Source: Caballeronia zhejiangensis
GTDB taxonomy: Bacteria; Pseudomonadota; Gammaproteobacteria; Burkholderiales; Burkholderiaceae
Direction: 5' to 3'
DNA length: 51,052 nucleotides
NCBI RefSeq assembly: GCF_000698575.1
Contig: NZ_JFHD01000043.1
Coordinates: 1-51,052, forward strand
This document shows, piece after piece, positions 7,922 through 15,768 of this stretch; position 1 is the first letter of the stretch; each line of letters opens with the position of its first letter. A program made the position numbers and the translations under genes. A model generated the notes under the pieces. It was not told where the DNA came from and ran no database searches. It saw only the letters and a list, made by a program, of their open reading frames with translations.

Positions 7922-8797
7922 ATGACCAGGAAGTCCTCCGCGTCGGCTCCGGGCACACCCGACCCATCCACCAAACACGAGATTCGTCCAGGCCAGTCGA
8001 TCGAACTGCTGAAGGAACTCCATATCCTCACGCGCGACGGCAAGATGAATCAGGACAGCCGCCGCAAACTGAAGCAGGTCTATCACCTCTATCAGTTCAT
8101 CGAACCGCTTCTCGCCGAAGTTCATGAGCGCCAAGGGGCCGTATCACTTGTCGATCACGGTGCAGGAAAATCCTATCTTGGGTTTATTCTCTACGATCTC
8201 TTCTTCAAGACTCTGCGCGATCGGTCACACATCTTTGGAATCGAGACGCGCGAAGAGCTCGTAAAAAAATCGGAAGAATTGGCTGGCCGACTCGGGTTTA
8301 CGGGGATGTCATTTTTGAATCTGTCGGTGGCCGAATCAATTGATTCAGATCGTCTACCTGATTCGATCGATATCGTCACCGCGCTTCACGCGTGCAACAC
8401 CGCCACCGACGACGCCATCCAGTTCGCTCTGCAAAAGAAAGCGAAATACATCGTCGTGGTGCCGTGCTGTCAGGCGGAAGTGGCTTCGGTGCTGCGCAAG
8501 AACAAGGGCCACTCGCTTTCGAAGAACGTGCTGACGGAAATGTGGCGGCATCCGCTGCACACGCGCGAATTCGGGAGCCAGATCACGAACGTGCTGCGCT
8601 GCCTGCAGCTCGAATCGCACGGTTATCAGGTGAGCGTAACGGAACTCGTCGGCTGGGAACATTCGATGAAGAACGAGCTCATCGTTGCGCAATTCAAGGA
8701 CCTGCCGCGCGGCCGGCCTGCGCAAAGGCTGTCTGACGTGCTGGAAACGCTCGGGCTGGACGAGTTGCGCGAGCGCTTTTTCGCGCCCGCGCACTGA
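7922..8797 (+). CDS. class I SAM-dependent methyltransferase (TRMT13/METTL25-like, Methyltransf_32 type)
   Basis: 291-residue predicted methyltransferase. The SAM-binding motif I is VDHGAGKSYLGF (Asp78-Gly80-Gly82-Lys83). IFGIETREEL is the acidic post-I position, LHACNTATDDAI lies at about 155-166, and VVVPCCQ at 178-184. The 'DxGxGK ... LHACG ... PCC' pattern is that of the TRMT13/METTL25 group, whose studied members methylate RNA or are RNA-linked. The substrate of the bacterial proteins is not settled, so no target is claimed. The predicted start at 7922 has a weak ribosome site (only AAG). The gene ends directly against the convergent DUF1415 gene with no spacer. It stands alone, behind a terminator-like element. 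Confidence 0.82.
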   Translation: MTRKSSASAPGTPDPSTKHEIRPGQSIELLKELHILTRDGKMNQDSRRKLKQVYHLYQFIEPLLAEVHERQGAVSLVDHGAGKSYLGFILYDLFFKTLRDRSHIFGIETREELVKKSEELAGRLGFTGMSFLNLSVAESIDSDRLPDSIDIVTALHACNTATDDAIQFALQKKAKYIVVVPCCQAEVASVLRKNKGHSLSKNVLTEMWRHPLHTREFGSQITNVLRCLQLESHGYQVSVTELVGWEHSMKNELIVAQFKDLPRGRPAQRLSDVLETLGLDELRERFFAPAH

Positions 8798-9355
8798 TCA
8801 GGACTTCTCTTTCATCCACGCTGCGAAGCCGTCGTGCCCGAGACGGCGCAGCGTTTCGATATTGCGTTCGTAGATGTCGGCCGCATCGGGAAATGCAGCC
8901 ACCGCGCGATCGATGCTCGCTTCGCGGATCAGATGGAACGTCGGGTACGGCGCGCGATTCGTGTAGTTGTCGATATCGTCGGGCCCGGTGCCTTCGAACC
9001 GATAGTCCGGATGAAAACTCGCGATCTGCAATTCGCCCGCGAGTCCCAATTGATCGACGAGGCGCTCGGCGAAGAAGAGCGCGTCGTTATAGTCGGCGAA
9101 ATCGGCGAACGCGTGCGGCGTGATGAAAAGCGTCGTGTCGATTACTTCCGCGTCGGTGTCGCGCAAGAGGCGAAGTTCATCGGTCAGTTCCACGACGAGG
9201 TCGTCCACGCCGCGCGCCTCGCTCACCACATAGCGAATCTGCTCTTTGACATGCACGCTCTTCGCGAACGGGCACAGGTTGAGTCCGATCACCGCGCGGG
9301 TGAGCCAGTGTCGGGTCGCCGCGATCACGTCGTCGCGGTTGCTGCTGTCATTCAT
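8798..9355 (-). CDS. DUF1415 domain-containing protein
   Basis: 185-residue soluble protein matching DUF1415 over its whole length. It has an early TRHWLTRAVIGLNLCPFAK segment with a conserved Cys, FITPHAFADFADYNDAL in the middle, IASFHPDYRFEGTGPDD, and NRAPYPTFHLIRE. The biochemical role of DUF1415 is unknown. Its start overlaps the TetR gene's stop by 4 bases (ATGA), so the two genes are translationally coupled, with tetR first. It converges head-on with the methyltransferase. Confidence 0.9.
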   Translation of the reverse strand: MNDSSNRDDVIAATRHWLTRAVIGLNLCPFAKSVHVKEQIRYVVSEARGVDDLVVELTDELRLLRDTDAEVIDTTLFITPHAFADFADYNDALFFAERLVDQLGLAGELQIASFHPDYRFEGTGPDDIDNYTNRAPYPTFHLIREASIDRAVAAFPDAADIYERNIETLRRLGHDGFAAWMKEKS

Positions 9356-9999
9356 GAATCTTCCTGTTTGCGATGCCCGGCGCAGGCCGCCGCGATCAGC
9401 GTGCGCGCGATGCGCGGCGCGGCGAGCAGCGGGCCCGAACCGGGGCCGTAGGTCTGGCTCGTCGCGTAGATGCCGTCGACGAGCAACGCGAGCGATTCCG
9501 CCAGCTCGACGGGATTATCCGCTCCGGCGGCCGTCGAAATTTCGACGAGACGGGTCATCAGGTAACTTTTGTTGCGCTCGACCGATTGGCGCGCGGGATG
9601 CGCCGGATCGCCGAATTCGCACGCGATGTTCACGAACGGGCAGCCGCGGTAATCGGGCGACGACGCGCGCTTCACCAGATCTTCGAGCGCCTGGACGAGC
9701 TGTTTCGCCGGCTCGCCGGGATGTTTCGCGACGCTCGCCTCGAAGCGCCGCCGGAATCTTTCATCCATGCGCTCCAGATACGCGACGACGAGTTCGTCTT
9801 TCGACGCGAATTGCCGATACAGGCTCATTTTATTGACGCCCGCCCGCTCGACGACGGCATCGACGCCGATCGCGCGGATGCCGTCGCGATAGAAAAGCTC
9901 CTGCGCCGCGTCGAGCAATTGCTCCTGCGCGGTCGCCGCGTCCGTGCGCGCGTTACGACGGGCGGCGGTTTTCGGCTGATCGGACGTTACTCGGGTCAA
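9352..9999 (-). CDS. TetR/AcrR-family transcriptional regulator
   Basis: 215-residue TetR repressor. The N-terminal helix-turn-helix spans about residues 25-70 (LLDAAQELFYRDGIRAIGVDAVV, with VNKMSLYRQFASKDELV as recognition region). A helical ligand domain follows, with the CPFVNIACEF segment common in TetR_C_33-type regulators. The only plausible start is TTG 9999, preceded by GAGGA 7 bases upstream; an in-frame stop lies just beyond. It overlaps the DUF1415 gene and is divergent from an MFS gene across two palindromic operators. It is therefore a good candidate for local autorepression and control of that transporter. Confidence 0.9.
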   Translation of the reverse strand: MTRVTSDQPKTAARRNARTDAATAQEQLLDAAQELFYRDGIRAIGVDAVVERAGVNKMSLYRQFASKDELVVAYLERMDERFRRRFEASVAKHPGEPAKQLVQALEDLVKRASSPDYRGCPFVNIACEFGDPAHPARQSVERNKSYLMTRLVEISTAAGADNPVELAESLALLVDGIYATSQTYGPGSGPLLAAPRIARTLIAAACAGHRKQEDS

Positions 10000-10030
10000 G
10001 ATCGGATCCTCGATGATTTCTGCTCCATGC

Positions 10031-10059
10031 TTGACATGTTACCGATCGGTAACTAAGCT
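10031..10059 (+). promoter_or_regulatory. promoter of the MFS gene
   Basis: -35 TTGACA (10031-10036) and -10 TAAGCT (10054-10059), spaced 17 bases. The operator 10038-10053 fills the spacer exactly, a classic steric-repression layout. Confidence 0.6.
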
Positions 10060-10064
10060 CGCAA
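10036..10064 (-). promoter_or_regulatory. promoter of the tetR-DUF1415 operon
   Basis: Minus-strand -35 TTGCGA (10064-10059) and -10 TAACAT (10041-10036), spaced 17 bases. It is interleaved with the MFS promoter, so one repressor dimer on the central operator would shut off both directions. Confidence 0.5.
10038..10053. promoter_or_regulatory. TetR operator 1 (perfect 16-base palindrome)
   Basis: GTTACCGATCGGTAAC is a perfect palindrome in the intergenic region between tetR and the MFS gene. It lies inside both promoter spacers. Length and position are typical of TetR-family operators. Confidence 0.75.
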
Positions 10065-10071
10065 CTCTGAT

Positions 10072-10087
10072 GTGACAGAACGGTAAC
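10072..10087. promoter_or_regulatory. TetR operator 2 (degenerate copy)
   Basis: GTGACAGAACGGTAAC matches operator 1 at 13 of 16 positions and keeps the right half-site intact. It is centred 34 bases from operator 1 and lies just downstream of the predicted MFS transcription start. Confidence 0.5.
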
Positions 10088-10130
10088 GAAGGTTCTTGCT
10101 TGAGATAAAAATCAACCTGACGGAGCAGCG

Positions 10131-11414
10131 ATGAATTGGGTAGCGAGACGGCTGAACGGCCGTATGCATTACGGCTGGGTCGCGGTGGGCGTCGTGTTCC
10201 TGGTGTTGCTCGCGGCGGCTGGCACGCGCGCAACGCCGAGCGTCATGATGTTGCCGCTCGAAAAGCAGTTCGGCTGGTCGCGCGGCACGATTTCGCTGGC
10301 GATTTCGATCAATCTCGCGCTCTACGGTCTCGCGGGCCCGTTCGCCGCGGCCGCGATGCAGCGTTTCGGCGTGCGCCCGACCGTGCTGGCCGCAATTGCG
10401 ACGCTTGCCGCCGGCGTCGGCATTTCGTCGATGATGACCGAGCCGTGGCAAATGGTGCTCGTCTGGGGCGTGATGGTCGGCAGCGCGACGGGCGTGGCCG
10501 CGCTCACGCTGTCCGCGACGATCGTGAATCGCTGGTTCACGACGCATCGCGGCCTCGCGATGGGCATTCTCACCGCGAGTTCCGCGACCGGCCAGCTCGT
10601 GTTCCTGCCGTTCCTCGCTTCGATCTCCGAGCATTACGGCTGGCGTCCGGTAGTGTTCGTCGTCGCGGCGGCGGCGGCGATCGTGTTGCCGCTCGTCGCG
10701 TGGCTGCTGCCCGAGCGCCCGGCCGATCTCTCGCTGCGTCCGGTCGGCGAGACCGCCGACTTGCCGCCCGGCGCGCTCCCGCCGCCGAAAAATCCGATCA
10801 AGGTCGCGTTCGGCACGCTCGCGATGGCCAGCAAGACGCGCGATTTCTGGCTGCTGTTCTTCAGCTTCTTCGTCTGCGGCGCGAGCACGAACGGTTACGT
10901 CGGCACGCATCTGATCGCGATGTGCTCCGACTACGGCATGACGCAAGTGCAGGGCGCGACGCTGCTCGCCGCGATGGGCATTTTCGATCTCTTCGGCACG
11001 ACGCTCTCCGGCTGGCTTTCCGACCGTTTCAACTCGCGCGTGCTGCTGTTCTGGTACTACGGCCTTCGCGGACTGTCGCTGATCTATCTGCCGTATGCGT
11101 TCGGCATCGATTTCTTCGGCCTGCCGCTCTTCGCCGTGTTCTACGGGCTCGACTGGATCGCCACCGTGCCGCCGACCGTGCGCCTCGCCACCGATGTCTA
11201 CGGCAAGGAATCGGCGCCGATCGTGTTCGGCTGGGTCGTCGCGGGCCATCAGCTCGGCGCGGCGTTCGCGGCGCTCGGCGGCGGCATGCTGCGTTCGAGC
11301 CTCGGCAGCTATACCGTCGCCACGATGATCTCCGGCGGCCTGTGCCTCGTCGCCGCCGTGACGGTGCTGCGCATCAATCGCGCGGGCCGGACGATGGGCG
11401 TCGCCGCGACCTGA
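10131..11414 (+). CDS. MFS transporter (monocarboxylate-porter-like)
   Basis: 427-residue inner-membrane protein with about 12 hydrophobic segments: MHYGWVAVGVVFLVLLAAAG at the start, QFGWSRGTISLAISI, TLSATIVNRWFTTHRGLAMG after TM4, and a second half starting DFWLLFFSFFVCG. The pattern (a conserved Trp-Ser-Arg after TM1 and NRWF..RRGLA) resembles the MCT/oxalate-formate branch of the major facilitators. The start at 10131 has GGAG upstream. It is controlled by the divergent TetR through the palindromic operators. It may export a toxic compound or import an organic acid; the sequence does not say which. Confidence 0.87.
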   Translation: MNWVARRLNGRMHYGWVAVGVVFLVLLAAAGTRATPSVMMLPLEKQFGWSRGTISLAISINLALYGLAGPFAAAAMQRFGVRPTVLAAIATLAAGVGISSMMTEPWQMVLVWGVMVGSATGVAALTLSATIVNRWFTTHRGLAMGILTASSATGQLVFLPFLASISEHYGWRPVVFVVAAAAAIVLPLVAWLLPERPADLSLRPVGETADLPPGALPPPKNPIKVAFGTLAMASKTRDFWLLFFSFFVCGASTNGYVGTHLIAMCSDYGMTQVQGATLLAAMGIFDLFGTTLSGWLSDRFNSRVLLFWYYGLRGLSLIYLPYAFGIDFFGLPLFAVFYGLDWIATVPPTVRLATDVYGKESAPIVFGWVVAGHQLGAAFAALGGGMLRSSLGSYTVATMISGGLCLVAAVTVLRINRAGRTMGVAAT

Positions 11415-11457
11415 CGATCTGCACGCGCGCGCGAGCTTGTTTATCCTTGTCGCGTTG

Positions 11458-11494
11458 AACGGCGCGCATCTTTGCCGATGCGCGCCGTTTGTCT
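11458..11494 (+). terminator. strong stem-loop terminator after the MFS gene
   Basis: 13-base perfect stem AACGGCGCGCATC / GATGCGCGCCGTT with loop TTTGCC, followed by a short T-rich tract (TTTGTCTTTC). It separates the MFS gene from the nitroreductase gene. Confidence 0.65.
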
Positions 11495-11518
11495 TTCATC
11501 ACGCCAACGAGGACCAAC

Positions 11519-12115
11519 ATGAGCACGAAACCCGCTCCGACCGATGTCGACATCCACGAACTGATCGCCGGCCGCTGGAGCCCGCGCGCCTTTTCCAATG
11601 CGCCGATCGAGCGCACGACGTTGCATCGCCTGCTCGAAGCGGCGCGTTGGGCGCCGTCGTCGAACAATTTGCAGCCGTGGCGTTTCATCGCGTTCGATCG
11701 TCATCGCGACGAAGCCGCGTTCAAACGCGCGTTCGATACGCTCGCGCCGTCGAATCAGAAATGGAACGTGAACGTGCCGCTGCTCGTCTGCGTGACGGCG
11801 TCCACGCTCACGCCGAAAGGCGACGCGAACCGCACCGCGACTTATGACACCGGCGCGGCCGCGATGGCGCTGGTGCTCCAGGCGCACGCGCTCGGACTCG
11901 CGACGCATCAGATGGGCGGCTTCGACCGCGACGCCTTCCGTCAGGCGTTCTCGGTTCCCGCCAATGTCGAGATCATCGCGATGATCGCGATCGGGCATCA
12001 CGGCGACGCAAGCGAGCTCGACGACGCGCTGCGCGAGCGCGAAGCGGCGCCGCGCGCACGCAAGACGCTGGCTGAAGCGGCCTTCGAAGGCGCGTGGGAC
12101 AAGGCGTTCAAGTAA
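11519..12115 (+). CDS. nitroreductase family protein
   Basis: 198-residue FMN-dependent nitroreductase-fold protein. RWSPRAFSNAPI at residues 15-26 and LLEAARWAPSSNNLQPWRF near 35-55 form the FMN-binding core. AAAMALVLQAHALGLATHQMGGF, a shared family helix, follows near 120, and MIAIGHHG near 165 completes the site. Members reduce nitro, quinone or enone groups with NAD(P)H. The start at 11519 has GAGGA 6 bases upstream and is preferred over an upstream in-frame codon inside the terminator. The physiological substrate is unknown. It converges with the next MFS gene, leaving only 6 bases between stops. Confidence 0.9.
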   Translation: MSTKPAPTDVDIHELIAGRWSPRAFSNAPIERTTLHRLLEAARWAPSSNNLQPWRFIAFDRHRDEAAFKRAFDTLAPSNQKWNVNVPLLVCVTASTLTPKGDANRTATYDTGAAAMALVLQAHALGLATHQMGGFDRDAFRQAFSVPANVEIIAMIAIGHHGDASELDDALREREAAPRARKTLAEAAFEGAWDKAFK

Positions 12116-12121
12116 GCGCGG

Positions 12122-13609
12122 TCAGTGCTCGTCCGCCGCCGACAGCGGACGAGCGACATCTTCGAGCGATTTGCGCTCCGCCGCGACGCCCCAGATTCCG
12201 GCGACGACCGCCGCCGCGATCATCAGCAGCGAGCCGATCAGATAGCCGACGAACACAGGGCCGCGCTCGTGCGTGTCGATCAACTGACCGAAAAGCGTCG
12301 GCCCGATAATGCCGCCGAGCGCCGTGCCGAACGCGTAGAACACGGCGATGGCGAGCGCGCGAATTTCCAGCGGGAACGTCTCGCTCACGGTCAGATACGC
12401 GGAACTTGCCGCCGCCGACGCGAAGAAGAAAATCACCATCCACGCGATGGTTTGCGTCGTCACGGTGAGCATGCCGTGCATGAACATCCAGCCGCTCACC
12501 GTCAGCAGCACGCCCGAGATCGCATACGTCGACGCGATCATGCGACGCCGTCCGAGCACGTCGAAAAGCCTGCCGAGCAGCACCGGACCGAGAAAATTCC
12601 CGGCGGCGAACGGCAGCACGTACCAGCCGATGTGATCGCCCGGCACATGATAGAAATCGGTCAGCACGAGCGCGTAGGTGAAGAAAATCGCGTTGTAGAA
12701 GAACGCCTGCGCGGTCATCAGCACCAATCCGACGAGCGAGCGGCTGCGATGCGCCTTGAACAGCGTGTGGACGACTTCGCGGATCGGCGTGCCATCACGC
12801 GCGTGCAGACGCAGCGGCTTGACGGGCGTGTCGGGAATCTCGACGCCGTGCTGCCGGAAATGCGCCTCGATTTCCTCGACGACGTGCCTCGCCTCGTCCG
12901 CGCGATTGTGCGTGATGAGCCAGCGCGGGCTTTCCGGCACCCACATGCGCATGAAGAGAATCGTGAGCCCGAGCGCCGCGCCGATCAGAAAGCACGCCCG
13001 CCAGCCCCAATCGGGCGGAAGAAGGGCGGGATCGAGCAGCACGATCGAGCCCGCCGCGCCGATGCCCGCGCCGACCCAGAACGTGCCGTTGATCGCGAGA
13101 TCGGTCCAGCCGCGCAGGCGGGCGGGCGTGAATTCCTGAATCGTCGAATTGATCGCCGTGTATTCGCCGCCGATGCCCGCGCCCGTCAGAAAACGGAACA
13201 GTACGAACGTGGCGAGATTCCACGAGAACGCGGTCGCGGCGGTCGCGGCCACGTACAGAAAGAGCGTGATGAAGAACAGCTTGCGCCGGCCGAGCCGGTC
13301 CGTGAGCCAGCCGAACCCGAGCGCGCCGAGCACCGCGCCTGCGATATACGCGCTGCCCGCGATACCGACATCGGCATTCGAAAACTGCAGCGCCGGGCTC
13401 GATTTCAGCGCGCTCGCGACCGCGCCGGCGAGCGTCACTTCGAGGCCGTCGAGCAGCCAGGTGATGCCGAGCGCAAGGACGATCAGCGTGTGAAAGCGTC
13501 CCCACGGCAGGCGATCGAGCCGCCCGGGCAGATCGGTTTCGATGATCGCCGGGCGATCGCTGGCTGTATCGCTCAAACGGGTCTCCCGTGGCGTGGCGGT
13601 TTCGTTCAT
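12122..13609 (-). CDS. MFS transporter (sugar-porter-like, metabolite:H+ symporter)
   Basis: 495-residue membrane transporter with about 12 hydrophobic segments. Sugar-porter signatures are visible: GWLTDRLGRRKLFF after TM2, RFLTGAGIGGEYTAINS in TM4, VPESPRWLI in the central loop, and GRLFDVLGRRRMI in the second half. A long cytoplasmic loop (about residues 235-285) follows PESPRWL. Similar Burkholderia proteins are annotated as MFS sugar or aromatic-acid transporters; the substrate is undetermined here. The start at ATG 13609 was chosen over an upstream TTG. A 176-base AT-rich gap separates it from the divergent Hsp70-like gene. Confidence 0.87.
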   Translation of the reverse strand: MNETATPRETRLSDTASDRPAIIETDLPGRLDRLPWGRFHTLIVLALGITWLLDGLEVTLAGAVASALKSSPALQFSNADVGIAGSAYIAGAVLGALGFGWLTDRLGRRKLFFITLFLYVAATAATAFSWNLATFVLFRFLTGAGIGGEYTAINSTIQEFTPARLRGWTDLAINGTFWVGAGIGAAGSIVLLDPALLPPDWGWRACFLIGAALGLTILFMRMWVPESPRWLITHNRADEARHVVEEIEAHFRQHGVEIPDTPVKPLRLHARDGTPIREVVHTLFKAHRSRSLVGLVLMTAQAFFYNAIFFTYALVLTDFYHVPGDHIGWYVLPFAAGNFLGPVLLGRLFDVLGRRRMIASTYAISGVLLTVSGWMFMHGMLTVTTQTIAWMVIFFFASAAASSAYLTVSETFPLEIRALAIAVFYAFGTALGGIIGPTLFGQLIDTHERGPVFVGYLIGSLLMIAAAVVAGIWGVAAERKSLEDVARPLSAADEH

Positions 13610-13762
13610 GCGTCCGGAGCGTGCTCTCGAAATCAAACAAATTGCCGCGAGGCGAGCAAGTTATATTCCGCTTTTGTCGAATAAACTCTATGGTTTAAAA
13701 ATATCTGAAATGCGGTTGATGCGCCCGCGCGAACGTGTTAAAAACGCCGTCCATGTTTGAAT

Positions 13763-13783
13763 GCGGCGTCTTCAGGACGCCGC
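13763..13783 (+). promoter_or_regulatory. stem-loop over the ribosome site of the Hsp70-like gene
   Basis: 8-base perfect stem GCGGCGTC / GACGCCGC with loop TTCAG, ending 2 bases before the predicted ATG 13786. The likely Shine-Dalgarno AGGA (13774-13777) is at the loop/stem junction, so folding would hide it. Confidence 0.45.
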
Positions 13784-13785
13784 CG

Positions 13786-15042
13786 ATGCCCATGACTTAT
13801 TGCGCGATCGATTTCGGCACATCGAATTCAGCGGTGGCTTTGCCCGACGGATTGTCGATCCGGCTGGCGCCCGTCGAAGGCGAAGCGACGACGCTGCCCA
13901 CCGCGGTTTTCTTCAACACCGACGAGAATAACCAGTCCTACGGCCGCGCGGCGCTCGAAGCGTACATCGACGGCTTCGACGGCCGCCTGATGCGCTCGAT
14001 GAAGAGCATTCTCGGTTCGCCGCTCGCGGACAACAGCACCGACCTGGGCGACGGCTCGGCGATCAAATACACCGATGTCATCACGCTCTTTCTGCAGCAT
14101 TTGAAGCAGAAGGCGCAGGCGCTCGCCGCCGAACCGCTCACGCGCGCGGTGCTCGGCCGCCCCGTATTTTTCGTCGACGACGATCCGCGCGCCGACCATC
14201 TCGCGCAAAAGCAGCTCGAAGCGTGCGCGCACGCGGTCGGCTTGCGCGAGATCCATTTCCAGTACGAGCCGATCGCGGCGGCCTTCGACTATGAGGCCGG
14301 GCTGACGCAGGAAGGCCTCGTCCTGGTCGCCGATATCGGCGGCGGCACGTCGGACTTTTCGCTCGTGCGCGTCGGTCCGGAGCGCGCGCGGCATCTCGAG
14401 CGCAAGGGCGATGTGCTCGCGCACCACGGCGTGCACGTCGCCGGCACGGATTTCGACCGGCGCGTGGAACTCGCGACGGTGCTGCGCGAACTCGGCTATC
14501 AATCGCTCGATCCGAAAGGGCGCGAAGTGCCGAGCCCCGTGTATTTCGATCTCGCGACCTGGCATCTGATCAACACGGTCTATACGCCGAAGCGCGTGAG
14601 CGAATTGCAACTGATGCGCCATCTCTACACCGACGTGCGGCATCACGATCGGCTGATGCGCGTCGTGTATCGCCGGCTCGGGCACGCGCTGACCGCGCAC
14701 GCCGAGGAAGCGAAGATCGACGTCGCCGCGGGCGGCACGACCGAAATCGACATGGAAGAGGTGGAAGAAGCGCTGCGCGTCGGGTTCGACGAGACGCAGC
14801 TCATCGCGGCCGGCGCGGACGAAACGCGGCGGATCGTCGAGGCGGCGCACGAGACGCTCAAGCGGGCGGGCGTCGCGCCGGCGGACGTGGGCGCGGTCTA
14901 TTTCACAGGTGGCACGACGGGCCTGCGATTCCTGTCGGACGCGCTTTCGGCGGCGTTTCCCGGCGCGAAACCGGTATTCGGCGATCGTCTCGCCAGCGTG
15001 GCGAAAGGACTCGGAATCTACGCGCAACGCATCTTCGCCTGA
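13786..15042 (+). CDS. yegD: Hsp70 family protein (YegD-like)
   Basis: 418-residue Hsp70/actin-fold ATPase lacking the long substrate-binding domain, as in E. coli YegD (about 450 aa). The phosphate-1 motif is AIDFGTSNSAVALPDG at the N terminus. GRAALEAYIDGFDGRLMRSM follows, then the phosphate-2 motif VADIGGGTSDFSLVR near residue 180, and a C-terminal adenosine motif, VYFTGGTTGLRFL, near 385. The role of YegD proteins is poorly defined. Two close starts are possible (13786 or 13792); the first has AGGA at a better distance. It is monocistronic and ends at a strong terminator shared with cspA. Confidence 0.9.
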   Translation: MPMTYCAIDFGTSNSAVALPDGLSIRLAPVEGEATTLPTAVFFNTDENNQSYGRAALEAYIDGFDGRLMRSMKSILGSPLADNSTDLGDGSAIKYTDVITLFLQHLKQKAQALAAEPLTRAVLGRPVFFVDDDPRADHLAQKQLEACAHAVGLREIHFQYEPIAAAFDYEAGLTQEGLVLVADIGGGTSDFSLVRVGPERARHLERKGDVLAHHGVHVAGTDFDRRVELATVLRELGYQSLDPKGREVPSPVYFDLATWHLINTVYTPKRVSELQLMRHLYTDVRHHDRLMRVVYRRLGHALTAHAEEAKIDVAAGGTTEIDMEEVEEALRVGFDETQLIAAGADETRRIVEAAHETLKRAGVAPADVGAVYFTGGTTGLRFLSDALSAAFPGAKPVFGDRLASVAKGLGIYAQRIFA

Positions 15043-15069
15043 TGCGGATCACGCAGCCGCGCAGAAAAC

Positions 15070-15096
15070 AAAAAACCCCGCCGAAGCGGGGTTTTT
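15070..15096. terminator. bidirectional rho-independent terminator
   Basis: AAAACCCCGC / GCGGGGTTTT with tetraloop CGAA, T tracts on both strands. It lies between the convergent Hsp70-like and cspA genes. Confidence 0.9.
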
Positions 15097-15116
15097 CATA
15101 CGAATTCTAGCGGGTC

Positions 15117-15320
15117 TTAGACCGGCTTGATGTTCGCGGCTTGCTTGCCCTTCGGGCCGGTCTTCACTTCGTAGGAAACCTTTTGGTTTTCCTGAAGCGT
15201 CTTGAAGCCTTCGATGCGGATTTCCGAGAAGTGCGCGAACAGATCTTCGCCGCCGCCATCCGGAGTGATGAAGCCAAAGCCCTTTGCGTCATTGAACCAC
15301 TTGACGGTACCGGTTTCCAT
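15117..15320 (-). CDS. cspA: cold-shock protein (CspA family)
   Basis: 67-residue single cold-shock domain. RNP1 is KGFGFI (residues 13-18) and RNP2 is DLFAHF (26-31), both in place with flanking aromatics for binding single-stranded RNA or DNA. The N terminus is the usual METGTVKWFN. Members act as RNA chaperones and transcription antiterminators and may be cold-induced or constitutive. The gene has a good sigma70-like promoter and a leader of roughly 140 bases, a length typical of cold-regulated csp mRNAs, so post-transcriptional control is likely but not proven. Several paralogues usually exist, so the letter A is nominal. Confidence 0.97.
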   Translation of the reverse strand: METGTVKWFNDAKGFGFITPDGGGEDLFAHFSEIRIEGFKTLQENQKVSYEVKTGPKGKQAANIKPV

Positions 15321-15464
15321 GTTACTTGTTCCAAAAAAATGATGAATAAGGCCGAAGCCCAGGGGTGCGGAAAATCAAGGAAGGGGCAATGGGACCAACC
15401 GGAGTACCGTGATGGCGAACTCGAAAGAACCAATTCACTCGCCACTTGAAATCCTGCAAGAAGC

Positions 15465-15493
15465 TTTATACGGCGAAACGATTTCGCGGTCAA
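15465..15493 (-). promoter_or_regulatory. cspA promoter
   Basis: Minus-strand -35 TTGACC (15493-15488) and -10 TATAAA (15470-15465) with an exact 17-base spacer. The predicted start near 15458 gives an untranslated leader of about 138 bases before cspA. Confidence 0.7.
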
Positions 15494-15768
15494 TTAATAT
15501 CCGACAACTCTGAAGGGATTTTTTTGAGATGCGTAAGCAAATTTTACAGCGCTTGCGCATCCGGTCTCGACTGGCTCAAGGAATCCCCGCTTTAGGGCGA
15601 ACTTCTCTCCAATATGCACTGCATTCGAAAGGTGCAACCGTTAAACTACGCGCCTTCTTGACGGTTGCACCGATATCGCCGGCTGCCAGACATGGTCGTT
15701 GCTGGATCGGGCAACGGCGGCTCCGCGAGCCGTTTCTATTCCGGCAGTGCGAGATATTTGGAGGAAAA
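15494..15768. other. intergenic region upstream of the permease, with a long inverted repeat
   Basis: Non-coding by eye. GGTGCAACCGT (15631-15641) is repeated inverted as ACGGTTGCACC (15661-15671), a perfect 11-base repeat with half-site centres 30 bases apart, about three helical turns. It is a candidate operator or leader hairpin for the permease. A separate stem, GATGCGTAAGC / GCTTGCGCATC (15528-15561), has no T tract after it on either strand, so it is not a terminator. No convincing promoter pair was found. Confidence 0.45.

Noticed and set aside
15528..15561. Stem-loop GATGCGTAAGC / GCTTGCGCATC as a terminator
   Set aside because: No T tract follows on either strand; the nearby T run lies on the wrong side.
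15529..15768. Upstream in-frame extension of the permease
   Set aside because: The extension has no family similarity, contains the inverted repeat, and the GTG at 15769 has a strong ribosome site and the correct family N terminus.
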